From positions 372,001 through 436,000 of the forward strand of contig NZ_BMDQ01000002.1 in the NCBI RefSeq assembly GCF_014635865.1: a stretch of DNA of 64,000 bases, in the 5' to 3' direction. The notes under the pieces are model-generated. The model was not told where the DNA came from. It made no database searches and was given only the letters and a program-made list of their open reading frames with translations. Of this stretch, positions 43,078 through 52,338 are shown piece by piece. The DNA is from Winogradskyella haliclonae (lineage in GTDB: Bacteria; Bacteroidota; Bacteroidia; Flavobacteriales; Flavobacteriaceae). The position numbers and the translations under genes are program-made. The stretch's first letter is position 1, and the number at the start of each line of letters is the position of its first letter.

Positions 43078-45180
43078 ATGAGCGCTAATCTACAAACTCC
43101 TATCGATTATCTTAAAGGTGTTGGTCCAAATCGGGCAGATTTGTTGCGCTCAGAACTTAGCATCCACACCTATCAAGACCTCATCAATTTATTCCCTAAT
43201 CGATATATAGACCGTACGCGTTTCTATAAGATCAATGAGCTACAACGCAATACTGCCGAAGTGCAAATTATTGGTACTATTACTGGCTTTAGAGAAGTTG
43301 CCCAAAAGCGCGGAAAACGCTTAGTTGCAAACTTTAAAGATGATACAGGCATGATGGAACTCGTTTGGTTTCGTGGTCAAAAATGGATTAGAGAAAGCTT
43401 ACAGATTGGTAAGACTTATGTCATTTTTGGAAAAACCAATTGGTTTAGTGGTAAATACAGCATGCCTCATCCAGAAATAGAGTTGCAATCAGAACATGAC
43501 AAGAATCTGCGTTCTGCAATGCAACCTATTTATCCATCAACAGAAAAACTTTCAAATAAAGGCATTACCAATAAAGTCGTTTCTAAAATAATGCAACAAC
43601 TCTTTCTAGAGACAAAAGGTCGTTTTGCAGAAACTTTACCTGAAACCTTGAAAGATGATTTAAAATTAATTTCAAAAACTGATGCGCTTTTAAATATTCA
43701 TTTTCCAAAAACTTCAGAGCTTTTAGCAAGAGCACAATTCCGATTAAAATTTGAAGAATTGTTCTACATTCAATTGCAATTAATTCTAAAAAATCTGATT
43801 CATAAATCGAAAATAAAAGGATTCCCGTTTACAGAAGTTGGCACATATTTCAATACATTTTTTAAAGACCATTTACCCTTTGATTTGACCAACGCACAAA
43901 AACGAGTGATTAAAGAAATTAGGTCTGATTTGGGCAGTAACGCACAAATGAATCGGCTTTTACAAGGTGATGTAGGTTCGGGGAAAACTATAGTCGCTTT
44001 TATGTCAATGCTCATAGGGCTTGACAACGGTTTTCAATGCTGTTTAATGGCGCCAACTGAAATTTTGTCAGTCCAACACTATAATGGATTAATTGAATTA
44101 TGTAAATTATTGAAAATCAATATATCAATACTCACTGGTTCAACTAAAACTTCAGAACGAAAAATAATTCATAAAAATCTTGAAAATGGGCAATTACAAA
44201 TACTAATTGGCACTCATGCCCTACTTGAAGACAAAGTGAAATTTAAGAATTTAGGCATTGCAATTATAGACGAACAACATCGTTTTGGAGTTGCTCAGCG
44301 TTCAAAATTATGGAAGAAAAATACATCTCCTCCACACATTTTAGTTATGACGGCTACACCAATTCCTAGAACCTTAGCAATGTCAATTTATGGCGACTTA
44401 GATATTTCAATAATTGACGAATTACCTGCAGGAAGAAAGCCAATAAAAACTGTTCACAGATATGACAACAATCGGCTAAAAGTTTTCAAGTTTATAAGAG
44501 ATGAAATCTCAAAAGGACGACAAGTCTATATCGTCTACCCATTAATTCAGGAAAGTGAAAAAATGGATTATAAAGATTTAATGGATGGTTATGAGAGTAT
44601 TTCAAGAGAATTTCCAATGCCAGACTATCAAATCTCTATTGTTCATGGAAAAATGAAACCTGCAGATAAGGATTATGAAATGCAGCGCTTTGTAAAAGGC
44701 GAAACAAATATCATGGTGGCCACTACAGTCATTGAGGTTGGTGTTAATGTACCTAATGCTTCGGTTATGATTATTGAGAGTGCAGAACGTTTTGGCTTGT
44801 CTCAATTACATCAATTACGTGGTCGTGTTGGGCGTGGTGCAGAACAAAGCTATTGTATTTTAATGACAAGCCACAAACTCAGTAATGATAGTAAAACACG
44901 CTTAGAAACCATGGTGCGTAGCAGTGATGGTTTTGAAATTGCAGAAGTCGATTTAAAGCTTCGTGGTCCAGGAGATATTATGGGCACGCAACAAAGTGGT
45001 GTTCTTAATCTCAGAATTGCAGATATCGTAAAGGATAAAGATATTTTGCAACAAGCACGCTATTATGCAAAACAAGTGCTAAAAATTGACCCTAGTTTAG
45101 CCTTGCCTGAAAACAATGTTATACTTGAGACTTACAGACAAATGAGTAAGTATCGTAATATTTGGAATTATATCTCATAA
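43078..45180 (+). CDS. recG: ATP-dependent DNA helicase RecG
   Basis: Branch-migration helicase of 700 residues that acts on stalled forks and Holliday junctions. The wedge/OB domain (about 1-190) includes DYLKGVGPNRADLL and the R-loop-binding strands. The helicase core has Walker A GDVGSGKTIVAF (about 297), DEQHRFGVAQR (Asp398), TATPIPRTLAM and the C-terminal GRVGRGAEQSYC. The C-terminal tail ends with QAR-type TRAP sequence (RYYAKQVL). The length is standard (E. coli RecG 693). It stands alone, divergent from the M1 peptidase, and a hairpin between it and the next gene works for the opposite strand. Confidence 0.97.
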   Translation: MSANLQTPIDYLKGVGPNRADLLRSELSIHTYQDLINLFPNRYIDRTRFYKINELQRNTAEVQIIGTITGFREVAQKRGKRLVANFKDDTGMMELVWFRGQKWIRESLQIGKTYVIFGKTNWFSGKYSMPHPEIELQSEHDKNLRSAMQPIYPSTEKLSNKGITNKVVSKIMQQLFLETKGRFAETLPETLKDDLKLISKTDALLNIHFPKTSELLARAQFRLKFEELFYIQLQLILKNLIHKSKIKGFPFTEVGTYFNTFFKDHLPFDLTNAQKRVIKEIRSDLGSNAQMNRLLQGDVGSGKTIVAFMSMLIGLDNGFQCCLMAPTEILSVQHYNGLIELCKLLKINISILTGSTKTSERKIIHKNLENGQLQILIGTHALLEDKVKFKNLGIAIIDEQHRFGVAQRSKLWKKNTSPPHILVMTATPIPRTLAMSIYGDLDISIIDELPAGRKPIKTVHRYDNNRLKVFKFIRDEISKGRQVYIVYPLIQESEKMDYKDLMDGYESISREFPMPDYQISIVHGKMKPADKDYEMQRFVKGETNIMVATTVIEVGVNVPNASVMIIESAERFGLSQLHQLRGRVGRGAEQSYCILMTSHKLSNDSKTRLETMVRSSDGFEIAEVDLKLRGPGDIMGTQQSGVLNLRIADIVKDKDILQQARYYAKQVLKIDPSLALPENNVILETYRQMSKYRNIWNYIS

Positions 45181-45213
45181 AAAAAAGGCCTGGCCACCAA
45201 CCATTACCAGGCC
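45179..45213 (-). terminator. Rho-independent terminator of the DUF2911 gene
   Basis: GGCCTGG (45187-45193) pairs with CCAGGCC (45207-45213). On the minus strand the stem is followed by eight T residues (45186-45179). It lies 43 bases past the stop of the DUF2911-TPR gene and does not fit the + strand. Confidence 0.82.
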
Positions 45214-45255
45214 CCTCAAAACATAATTACTCGTGTTTTGATGATGAAATTAGTA

Positions 45256-46344
45256 TTATTTTGAAGTCAATTCCTTCAATCCTTTATCTACGCTGGCCTT
45301 TACTCTATCATTAGGATTTAAAGACAGTGCTTTTTTATAATGCTTAGTCGCCAGTTTTTTATCGCCTTTAGCTTTATAACCATCACCCAAACTACTATGC
45401 CAGTTTGCATTTTTAGGGTCTTTAGCTAAATTGGTATTAAAATACTTAATAGCACGATTGTAGTCTTTAGCATTAATCATAGCATATCCCATACGGTTAA
45501 TCTGCGCAGGTGTAGCTAATGTTAATGCCTCATCCATTGTCGTACCATAACCCTCATTATCACCCTTTTTCTGAAGTATTTGCGCTTTAATAGCTAAACC
45601 ATTCACTGTTTTTTGACTAAAAAACTGACCTTCTAGAGCATTGTTTATCCAACCAAGAGCTTCATCTAGATCGCCTCCGTTGTTCATTGCAAAATTTGCA
45701 GCCTGCTCCCAGTTTTGTCTTGTAAAACCTTTTTGTCCTTTAAACTGACCTCTTATATCAGCTAAAACAATATCAGTCACATCTACTTCAATATTAAAAG
45801 GAATCGCTTTCTTTTCCCATTTGAGCACAGCCTTAGCTGAGTTAGCTTTTACATCTTCAAAATCATAAGTCAATAACTCTACATGAGCAATATCCTTTAA
45901 TTTTACATCTGCTCTTAAAGCATCGTTAGCAGGGTCATAGAAATAGCTTCCCCAAGCGTCTTTATCCGTAGATAAGATAATTGTTGCGTTATCTGCATCC
46001 TTTACATTAATATGAAAGCCATAAGTGCCAGCAGCAATAGCTTTCCCTTCAACTTTAGCATCATGGGTAAAAGTAATTGTAGTGTTTTCATTGGCACCTG
46101 CACGCCAAGGTGCAGCTTTAGAAGTCCCAAAGCCTAAATTGTTCATGCCGTAAGGCACAAGTTTCCCCCAAACTTCACGCTCTTTTACACTTGGTCTAGA
46201 ATACGTAATTGTAATATCTGTTGTGCCAATGCGCTGCATCACGGAAGCCATTTGACTACCACGAGGCGTATTTAACTGCGCAGATAATGTAAACGAAGCA
46301 CAGAGAAACAGGCACATTACAAAAGAAGTAATTGTAGTTTTCAT
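45256..46344 (-). CDS. Exported DUF2911 and TPR protein
   Basis: Exported protein of 362 residues. A signal peptide (about 1-22) is followed by the DUF2911 domain (about 25-185), with typical segments VSYSRPSVKEREVWG (ITITYSRPSVKEREVWGKL) and YGFHINVKDADNATIIL. The remaining half holds tetratricopeptide repeats, for example MINAKDYNRAIKYF and KAKGDKKLATKHYKKALSLNP. DUF2911 is common in Bacteroidota and Acidobacteriota; its role is unknown. TPR regions suggest protein binding in the periplasm. The gene has its own terminator and stands alone. Its upstream region has a 10-bp palindrome (GTAGTACTAC, 46366-46375) of uncertain meaning. Confidence 0.82.
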   Translation of the reverse strand: MKTTITSFVMCLFLCASFTLSAQLNTPRGSQMASVMQRIGTTDITITYSRPSVKEREVWGKLVPYGMNNLGFGTSKAAPWRAGANENTTITFTHDAKVEGKAIAAGTYGFHINVKDADNATIILSTDKDAWGSYFYDPANDALRADVKLKDIAHVELLTYDFEDVKANSAKAVLKWEKKAIPFNIEVDVTDIVLADIRGQFKGQKGFTRQNWEQAANFAMNNGGDLDEALGWINNALEGQFFSQKTVNGLAIKAQILQKKGDNEGYGTTMDEALTLATPAQINRMGYAMINAKDYNRAIKYFNTNLAKDPKNANWHSSLGDGYKAKGDKKLATKHYKKALSLNPNDRVKASVDKGLKELTSK

Positions 46345-46508
46345 TTTTATATTGGTTTTTGATTAGTAGTACTACCAAATTATACTGATTTTGAAAGCAC
46401 TACTGTTAGGAAGATGTTAAAGAACTCTTACAGGTTGTTAATTAACTAAACATTAAGAATAGCATAAAATCTAACTATATTTACATCAGTATAATAACTC
46501 CAAAGTAT

Positions 46509-47090
46509 ATGCTCCACCTAAAATTAGAAACCGACCCACGCTGGGTAAATATTGTAGAATCAAATATTGAAGAAATTCTTGTCGACCATGCCTGGTGCGA
46601 ACAAAAAGCTGCCACAAATGCTATTACGATAATTACGCATAATAGTGAATATGAAGATTTGGTAACCAAATTGGTTGAGTTAGCCATGGAAGAATTAGAG
46701 CACTTTCAGATGGTACATAACATTATAAAAGAACGTGGTTATACTTTAGGTCCAAAACGTAAAGACCACTATGTTAATCAACTCCACAAGTTTATGAATC
46801 GTGGTGGCAACCGGACGCAAAGTTTGGTGGACCGATTATTATTTTCTGCAATGATTGAAGCTCGAAGCTGTGAGCGTTTTAAATTACTCTCACAACGCAT
46901 AAGCGACCCTGAATTGTCTAAATTTTATTACGACCTAATGGTAAGTGAAGCTGGACATTATACTGTTTTTATTACGTTTGCTAAAAAATACGGCAAAGGC
47001 ATAGATGTTGAAAAACGCTGGAAAAAACTCGTAGAATTTGAAGGCGAGATTATTAAAAGCTATGGAAAATCTGAGACCATACATGGGTAA
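46509..47090 (+). CDS. miaE: tRNA-(ms2io6A)-hydroxylase
   Basis: Ferritin-like diiron monooxygenase of 193 residues that hydroxylates 2-methylthio-N6-isopentenyladenosine at position 37 of tRNA. The diiron ligands lie in four helices: EQKAATNA, MEELEHFQMVH, EARSCERF and SEAGHYTVF. The sequence opening (LKLETDPRWVNIVESNIEEIL) is typical of MiaE. The enzyme acts on tRNA modified earlier by MiaA and MiaB, which are not in this window. The gene stands between convergent and codirectional neighbours; no special regulation is evident beyond a weak TATATTTA upstream (46476-46483). Confidence 0.92.
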   Translation: MLHLKLETDPRWVNIVESNIEEILVDHAWCEQKAATNAITIITHNSEYEDLVTKLVELAMEELEHFQMVHNIIKERGYTLGPKRKDHYVNQLHKFMNRGGNRTQSLVDRLLFSAMIEARSCERFKLLSQRISDPELSKFYYDLMVSEAGHYTVFITFAKKYGKGIDVEKRWKKLVEFEGEIIKSYGKSETIHG

Positions 47091-47116
47091 AAATTAAACC
47101 ACAATTCATTCTTTTT

Positions 47117-48199
47117 TTGAAAAAAACAACTTGTAATAATGTTCTAAAGTATTTCTCTATGCTACTGCTATTTTTTGCACTAGTAGGGCATTCACAAGAC
47201 ATAGGTTCATTAGCTAAGTTTGAACCCAAAGATGGTAAAATCTTAGTTTTTATTGGTCAAGAATTAGAAGCCGTTGGCGGCTTAGAAAATTACACTGATG
47301 GTTATTGCAATTATTTTGATATGCCAGCTGGCATAACACTATATACCAACTTATCTCCTGGTGATGAATCGTTTGGATATTACAACAAAGGAAACGATGG
47401 ATTAAAAACAGTAGCTAATTGGGGCGCTGGTGATAGTTGCGGACAATACTACTTAGATAATGAGACGTTTAAAAACGTTAGTCTATCCATTGGTTTGTCT
47501 ATTGTAAATCATGAAAAGCAAATTGCAAAAGGAACACACGATAAACTCATCACAGAATTAGGAGAATGGATCAAATCTACTAAGCGTCCAGTATTTTTAA
47601 GAATCGGTTACGAATTTGACGGCTGGGACTGGAATCACTACAAGAAAAAATTCTACCTAAAATCGTGGGAGCGTATTCATGCTATTTTCAAAGCTATGAA
47701 AGTGACTAATGTTGCATTTGTTTGGCAATCCAAAGGCATAGGCTCTGGGCAAGATATTTTAGAAGAATGGTATCCTGGAGATGAGATTGTAGATTGGGTT
47801 GGTTATTCCTATTTTGGAAATCCAGATACCGAAATGCTTACTTTTGCTAGAACGCACAATAAGCCGGTTTTTATTGCTGAAGCAGCGCCAGTAAGAGAAA
47901 ATAGTAACTTATATTTTAATTCACAACTTACAAATCCTAAAGTAGCAAAAAGACTTTGGGGGGAATGGTTTATATCATTTTTTAAAACCATCAATGACAA
48001 TAGCGATATCATAAAAGCCTTTAGCTATATTAATACAAACTGGCCATCTCAACCTATGTGGACATACAACCCTACATTTCAAAAAGTAGATTCTAGATTA
48101 CAAATGAGTGATTATGTAGCAAAAAAATGGAGAGAAGAATTAGAGAAACCACAATACATTAAATCTTCTGTAAATTTGTTTAACGATTTAAGATATTAG
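47117..48199 (+). CDS. Exported glycoside hydrolase family 26-like protein
   Basis: Secreted TIM-barrel protein of 360 residues. A signal peptide leads into segments typical of GH26 (mannanase clan GH-A): RIGYEFDGWDWNHY holds the likely acid/base glutamate, VFVWQSKG is in the barrel, and FIAEAAP holds the likely nucleophile glutamate. Both catalytic positions appear intact. Clan members cleave beta-mannans or mixed-linkage glucans; this divergent one may use another glycan. The start is TTG at 47117, giving a basic n-region; an ATG at 47159 would cut it away. No SusCD pair or other CAZyme is adjacent. Confidence 0.68.
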   Translation: MKKTTCNNVLKYFSMLLLFFALVGHSQDIGSLAKFEPKDGKILVFIGQELEAVGGLENYTDGYCNYFDMPAGITLYTNLSPGDESFGYYNKGNDGLKTVANWGAGDSCGQYYLDNETFKNVSLSIGLSIVNHEKQIAKGTHDKLITELGEWIKSTKRPVFLRIGYEFDGWDWNHYKKKFYLKSWERIHAIFKAMKVTNVAFVWQSKGIGSGQDILEEWYPGDEIVDWVGYSYFGNPDTEMLTFARTHNKPVFIAEAAPVRENSNLYFNSQLTNPKVAKRLWGEWFISFFKTINDNSDIIKAFSYINTNWPSQPMWTYNPTFQKVDSRLQMSDYVAKKWREELEKPQYIKSSVNLFNDLRY

Positions 48200-48209
48200 A
48201 CGTAAACAC

Positions 48210-49604
48210 ATGCTCACCAAACTCGGAAAAAAATTTACTGACGGTTTTACCAAATATATGCCAAGTGCTTATGTATTTGCCTTATTGCTCACACTTATCA
48301 TTGGTGTTTTAGCACTCACACTCACAGATGCAAAGCCCATAACGGTTTTAGAAGGTTGGTATGATGGCTTTTGGAAATTACTCACCTTTGGAATGCAAAT
48401 TGTCTTAATTATTATCACCGCATACTGCATTGCACAATCCAATCCTGTAAAACATGCTATTGACAGATTCGCTTTGGTCATAAAGACGCCTGTACAAGTG
48501 TATATGGTCGTGATAGCTCTAGGCACTCTATTATCATTGATAAGCTTTGGGATGGTAGTAATCACTGCAATTTTAGGGCGTGAGTTAGCAGTTAGAATAA
48601 AAGGCATTCACTATCCATTTTTAGTGGCTTGTGTGTACTTTTCTTTTAACGGTTGGGTTTGTGGATTATCAAGTTCAATTGCATTATTACTAAATACCGA
48701 AAACAACTTTTTAATTGAAAGTGGCATTCTCAAAGACACAATCTCTACGAGTTATAGCTTGGGGTCTACGCTTAACATAGCTATGATTGCGCTATTTGTT
48801 ATTATAGCACCACTGTTGATTTATTTCTTAATTCCAAAATCATCTAAGGGTAAAGAATTAAGGGACTTACTCACAGAAACAAATACCGAAGACCATTCTG
48901 TAAAAGACGAAGCTATGTCCTACAAACTTCCATTTAAAGCGGTTTCTGATGCCTTGAATAATGCAGCCTGGTTACAAATTAGTGTGGCTTTGTTAGGTGT
49001 GACATACATAATTTATAATTTTTTTATAAATGGGTTTGACATCAACTTTAATATCATGATTTTTGTCTTCTTGATAGCAGGTATGTTATTACATATTACA
49101 CCTATGCGTTACAGTATAGCTATGAAGCGCGCCAGCAGTAATATCGCAGGTATATTATTCCAATACCCATTTTATGCAGGCATTATGGGCATTATGATGG
49201 CTTCTGGTTTGGGCAGCTTAATTAGTGATGCCTTAGTAGCTATTGCCACACCAGAATCTTATGCCGTTATCTCTTATGTCACAGGTGGCATTATTAATTT
49301 TGCTATTCCTTCCGCAGGCGGTGAGTTTGCAGTGATTGGCCCGAGTATTATTAACATGGTACAAGAGTTGGGCGCAAATCTCTCACAAACCAATGTTACA
49401 GCCATGACCGCTCGCGCCTCTATGTCCGTGGCCTATGGTGAGAGCTTAAGCAATTTATTACAGCCGTTTTTCCTTTTAATTGTTTTTCCTGTTATGGGCA
49501 AAGGCATAAAAATACAAGCCCGTGATGTTGTTGGGTACTTGTTTATCCCATTTGTGGTCTTGTTTGTCATACAGGCCTTGATGGTCACTTACCTCCCATT
49601 GTAA
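48210..49604 (+). CDS. Short-chain fatty acid transporter, AtoE family
   Basis: Polytopic inner-membrane protein of 464 residues with about ten or more helices. It begins with the family-typical LGKKFTDGFTKYMPSAYVFALLLTL and contains FSFNGWVCGLSSSIALLL (here YFSFNGWVCGLSS) and GGIINFAIPSAGGEFAVIGPSI, the conserved core of AtoE. It would move acetoacetate, butyrate or similar anions. The start lies 10 bases after the GH26-like stop, so they may be cotranscribed, linking glycan breakdown and organic-acid flux only by inference. No two-component or acyl-CoA genes are adjacent. Confidence 0.87.
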   Translation: MLTKLGKKFTDGFTKYMPSAYVFALLLTLIIGVLALTLTDAKPITVLEGWYDGFWKLLTFGMQIVLIIITAYCIAQSNPVKHAIDRFALVIKTPVQVYMVVIALGTLLSLISFGMVVITAILGRELAVRIKGIHYPFLVACVYFSFNGWVCGLSSSIALLLNTENNFLIESGILKDTISTSYSLGSTLNIAMIALFVIIAPLLIYFLIPKSSKGKELRDLLTETNTEDHSVKDEAMSYKLPFKAVSDALNNAAWLQISVALLGVTYIIYNFFINGFDINFNIMIFVFLIAGMLLHITPMRYSIAMKRASSNIAGILFQYPFYAGIMGIMMASGLGSLISDALVAIATPESYAVISYVTGGIINFAIPSAGGEFAVIGPSIINMVQELGANLSQTNVTAMTARASMSVAYGESLSNLLQPFFLLIVFPVMGKGIKIQARDVVGYLFIPFVVLFVIQALMVTYLPL

Positions 49605-49661
49605 ACACTTGAAAAGCATTTGATGTCATATATTGACCATGTTATGTGCCATTCTTAAAAT

Positions 49662-49676
49662 AAAATGTAACATTTT
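49662..49676. promoter_or_regulatory. Perfect dyad upstream of the alpha/beta hydrolase-sigma operon
   Basis: AAAATGT-A-ACATTTT is a perfect 7-1-7 inverted repeat, 40 bases before the ATG at 49717. The position suits an operator for the operon that includes a sigma factor. It lacks a T-tract that would make it a terminator for the upstream transporter. Confidence 0.4.
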
Positions 49677-49716
49677 CTGATTTCTACATCTAAAGGGAAA
49701 TCAAAACATAGAAACA

Positions 49717-50568
49717 ATGAAAAATGTTATTTTATTTTTAGTCGCAATAGTATACTCTTTATCAATTAACGCAACAGATAAAACGCAACCTATCCATATA
49801 GAAGTTACAGGAAAAGGTAATCCTATACTTTTTATACCAGGGTTTACAGTTCCAGGAGATGTCTGGAGCCCTCTCGTAAAAGAGCTAGAAAAAAATTACG
49901 AATGCCATGTGGTTACTTTAGCTGGTTTTGGTGGAAAAGAGCCTATTGCGTTTCCATGGTTACCAAAAATAAATCAATCTCTAAGAGACTATATTAAAAA
50001 CAATAATTTACAAAACACCACTATAGTTGGACATAGTTTGGGTGGCACAATAGCCACTTGGCTTGCGACACAAGAGGATTTAAAACTTTCTGAAATTATA
50101 GTAATTGATGCGCTTCCAGCTGCTGGTGCATTGATGATTCCTAATTTTAATCCTGAAAACTTGGCTTATGAAAGCCCATACAACAACCAACAACTAGCAA
50201 TGGACGATGTTGCATTTGAGCAAACCGCCAAAGCGATGTCAAAAGGGATGAGTCTACAAGAATCTGCACAAGAAAAAATTAAAAACTGGATTTTAGAATC
50301 TGACCGGAAAACATATGTTTACGGATATACCGATTACCTTAAATTAGATTTGCGAAAAGATTTAGAAAAAATAGTAATTCCTGTTACAATAATTGCCACC
50401 ACTGAACCTTATGGGAAAGATATGGTAACACAGACTTATAAAAGTCAATATGAAAATTTAAAAGGCTATAATCTTATTTTAGCGGAAGACAGTGCGCATT
50501 TTATCATGCTAGATAAGCCTCAATGGTTTACAAAACAGATACGAATGATCTTATCCTCAAAAGAATGA
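49717..50568 (+). CDS. Exported alpha/beta hydrolase
   Basis: Alpha/beta-fold hydrolase of 283 residues with an N-terminal signal peptide (MKNVILFLVAIVYSLSINA). The nucleophile elbow VGHSLGGTIATW holds the serine, the oxyanion loop is FIPGFTVPGDVWSPL, the acid is in the late strand around TIIATTEPYGKD, and the histidine in EDSAHFIMLDKP. Substrates may be esters or amides; none can be assigned. Its stop overlaps the sigma-factor start (ATGA), so the enzyme and the sigma factor are translationally coupled. A dyad lies 40 bases upstream. Confidence 0.86.
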   Translation: MKNVILFLVAIVYSLSINATDKTQPIHIEVTGKGNPILFIPGFTVPGDVWSPLVKELEKNYECHVVTLAGFGGKEPIAFPWLPKINQSLRDYIKNNNLQNTTIVGHSLGGTIATWLATQEDLKLSEIIVIDALPAAGALMIPNFNPENLAYESPYNNQQLAMDDVAFEQTAKAMSKGMSLQESAQEKIKNWILESDRKTYVYGYTDYLKLDLRKDLEKIVIPVTIIATTEPYGKDMVTQTYKSQYENLKGYNLILAEDSAHFIMLDKPQWFTKQIRMILSSKE

Positions 50569-51053
50569 CTGAACAGGAATTTACTAAGATTTATAATTCA
50601 AACGCTTCCAAAGTCCATAGGCTATGTTTAGGTTATGCTTCTGGCAATAATGAACTTGCCGATGAATGGCTTCAAGAGACTTTTATAAAAGTTTGGAATC
50701 ACAGAAATTCTTTTAAGGGCAAATCAGCTATTGACACTTGGATTTATAGAATTGCGGTAAATATATGCTTAGGAGATTTACGTAAATCCAGGAAAAGTAT
50801 ACCAATAAATGAAGACCTATTGTCAAAAAGAAGCAATGATGAAGAAAATGATAATGATGAAAAAAATATCAAGCAAATGTATCACTGTATTGACCAACTC
50901 ACTGAGCAAAACAAAGCATTGATATTATTAGAATTAGAAAATATATCGCAAGCCACTATAGCCCAAACAGTTGGCCTAGCACACGGGACATTAAGAACAC
51001 GCTTAAGTCGTATTCGAAAATCACTTTTAAAATGCATTAAAAATGGAAAATGA
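50565..51053 (+). CDS. ECF-type sigma-70 family RNA polymerase sigma factor
   Basis: Alternative sigma factor of 162 residues. Region 2 includes NELADEWLQETFIKVWNHRNSF and AIDTWIYRIAVNICL (core binding and -10 recognition). Region 4 is a helix-turn-helix, ISQATIAQTVGLAHGTLRTRLSRIRK. I start at the ATG at 50565, which overlaps the hydrolase stop by 4 bases; upstream codons in frame are the tail of that gene. The next gene begins inside the last 11 bases of this one. No classic anti-sigma (zinc-binding HxxxCxxC) domain is visible in it, so control is unclear. The target promoters are unknown. Confidence 0.88.
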   Translation: MTEQEFTKIYNSNASKVHRLCLGYASGNNELADEWLQETFIKVWNHRNSFKGKSAIDTWIYRIAVNICLGDLRKSRKSIPINEDLLSKRSNDEENDNDEKNIKQMYHCIDQLTEQNKALILLELENISQATIAQTVGLAHGTLRTRLSRIRKSLLKCIKNGK

Positions 51054-51594
51054 TTCTTTAAACAAATTATGGCAGGCTCAGAATGAGCCTTCTGAGATAA
51101 GCAATGTTGAAACTATTTTAAACAAAGCAAAGCAACAACGCAATGGACAATATATAAGTATAACTGTTATGTCCGTAACAGTGGTAATACTAATTGCATA
51201 CACTATTGCTTTTGCTACAAATCAATGGAACAACTTTATTTTAGGCTTACTTCTTATGATTTCTAGTCTTGTTTTTAGAATACTATTAGAGTTTATCTCT
51301 ATGTATCGTAAAAAGAGTCAGATAATTCTAATGAGCCAAAAGCTATACCACGCTTATCTCAAAAAACATTACAAAATACGCCTGATGGTAAATTATTATA
51401 TCACTCCAATATGTATTGCTGTGTATTTATATGGCTTTTACCTATTGCTTCCATATTTTAAGGACTATTTTTCAGAAGGCTTCTATACCTATATTGTAAT
51501 TTCTGGTATTATTTCTCTTAGTATAATTATTGTTATTATCATAAACAGTGTAATTAAGGAGCGTCGTTTTCTAAAACACTTAAGAGAAGTATAG
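51043..51594 (+). CDS. Membrane protein coupled to the sigma factor, possible anti-sigma partner
   Basis: Protein of 183 residues with a short polar N-terminus (about 1-35, SLNKLWQAQNEPSEISNVETI) and four hydrophobic helices. The polar start resembles the short cytoplasmic segments of membrane anti-sigma factors, and the gene overlaps the sigma factor by 11 bases. It lacks a recognised anti-sigma domain or zinc motif. The helical part ends with a basic tail (IKERRFLKHLREV). I infer a sigma-controlling role only from coupling and topology; a simple membrane protein of the operon is equally compatible. Confidence 0.6.
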   Translation: MENDSLNKLWQAQNEPSEISNVETILNKAKQQRNGQYISITVMSVTVVILIAYTIAFATNQWNNFILGLLLMISSLVFRILLEFISMYRKKSQIILMSQKLYHAYLKKHYKIRLMVNYYITPICIAVYLYGFYLLLPYFKDYFSEGFYTYIVISGIISLSIIIVIIINSVIKERRFLKHLREV

Positions 51595-51657
51595 AATCTA
51601 TACATCACTTTTAATATTAAAAAACTAACTTAGTAGATATAATGTATTGAAACACTT

Positions 51658-52218
51658 TTGAAAATTATTAAGAACATAAGAGAGAAATCCGGATACACTC
51701 AAGTTGAATTAGCAAAACAAACAGGTTTGTCCTTAAGAACAATTCAACGTTTAGAATCTAGTAATAAAGAGCCTAAAGGCTATACATTAATGGTGCTTTC
51801 AAAAAAATTTAATATGGAGCCTTCTGCTTTGAGTGCTCAATTTAAGATTATAGAAAGCGAGCATGAATCTGAAAAAACATCAATTCAACTTATTAATTTA
51901 TCAATTATATCGTTTATAGGAATTCCATTTGGAAACATCATTTTCCCTATTATACTTTGGTACAGAAATCGTAAATCTAAATTTGTCGACGAAATAGGTA
52001 GACGGATTATTAATTTTCAAATTATCTGGTGGATTGTTTTATCGCTGCTTCTATGCCTCTCACCTATTATTAGTCGAAAATTTCTATCCAATACGCAAAT
52101 CATCCTTTATGTATTATTTGCATGTTATGTATTTAATATTGTCATCGTATGTATCACTGCCATAAAATTGAAACGTAACGATTACAGTTTTTTAAATGTT
52201 CCTATCAGCTTTATATGA
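51658..52218 (+). CDS. Helix-turn-helix membrane protein (HTH_3 plus DUF4870-like helices)
   Basis: Protein of 186 residues. The N-terminal XRE-type helix-turn-helix (about 1-60) includes REKSGYTQVELAKQTGLSLRTIQRLE. The C-terminal half has about four hydrophobic helices of the DUF4870 kind. The start is a TTG at 51658; reading upstream, a stop lies six codons before and no ATG is in frame. Membrane-bound HTH regulators of this design are common in Flavobacteriaceae and have no defined ligand. It follows the sigma-operon by 63 bases and might respond to the same signal, but that is a guess. Confidence 0.78.
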   Translation: MKIIKNIREKSGYTQVELAKQTGLSLRTIQRLESSNKEPKGYTLMVLSKKFNMEPSALSAQFKIIESEHESEKTSIQLINLSIISFIGIPFGNIIFPIILWYRNRKSKFVDEIGRRIINFQIIWWIVLSLLLCLSPIISRKFLSNTQIILYVLFACYVFNIVIVCITAIKLKRNDYSFLNVPISFI

Positions 52219-52338
52219 GATATTGTCGCAAAATTGGCGGCATTATAATCCCGGTTTTTAATTCGTTTTCTTATTAATTTGTGTGTATGAGTTTCTAAAA
52301 CGACTCATCGTATTTCATCATATCAAAATCACACAATC

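Noticed and set aside
46366..46375. 10-bp palindrome GTAGTACTAC upstream of the DUF2911 gene
   Set aside because: Short, frequent by chance in this composition, and no partner copy was seen.
52287..52308. ATGAGT/ACTCAT repeat before the DTG/DSG protease as operator or terminator
   Set aside because: Only 6 bp with a 10-base spacer, and no T-tract.
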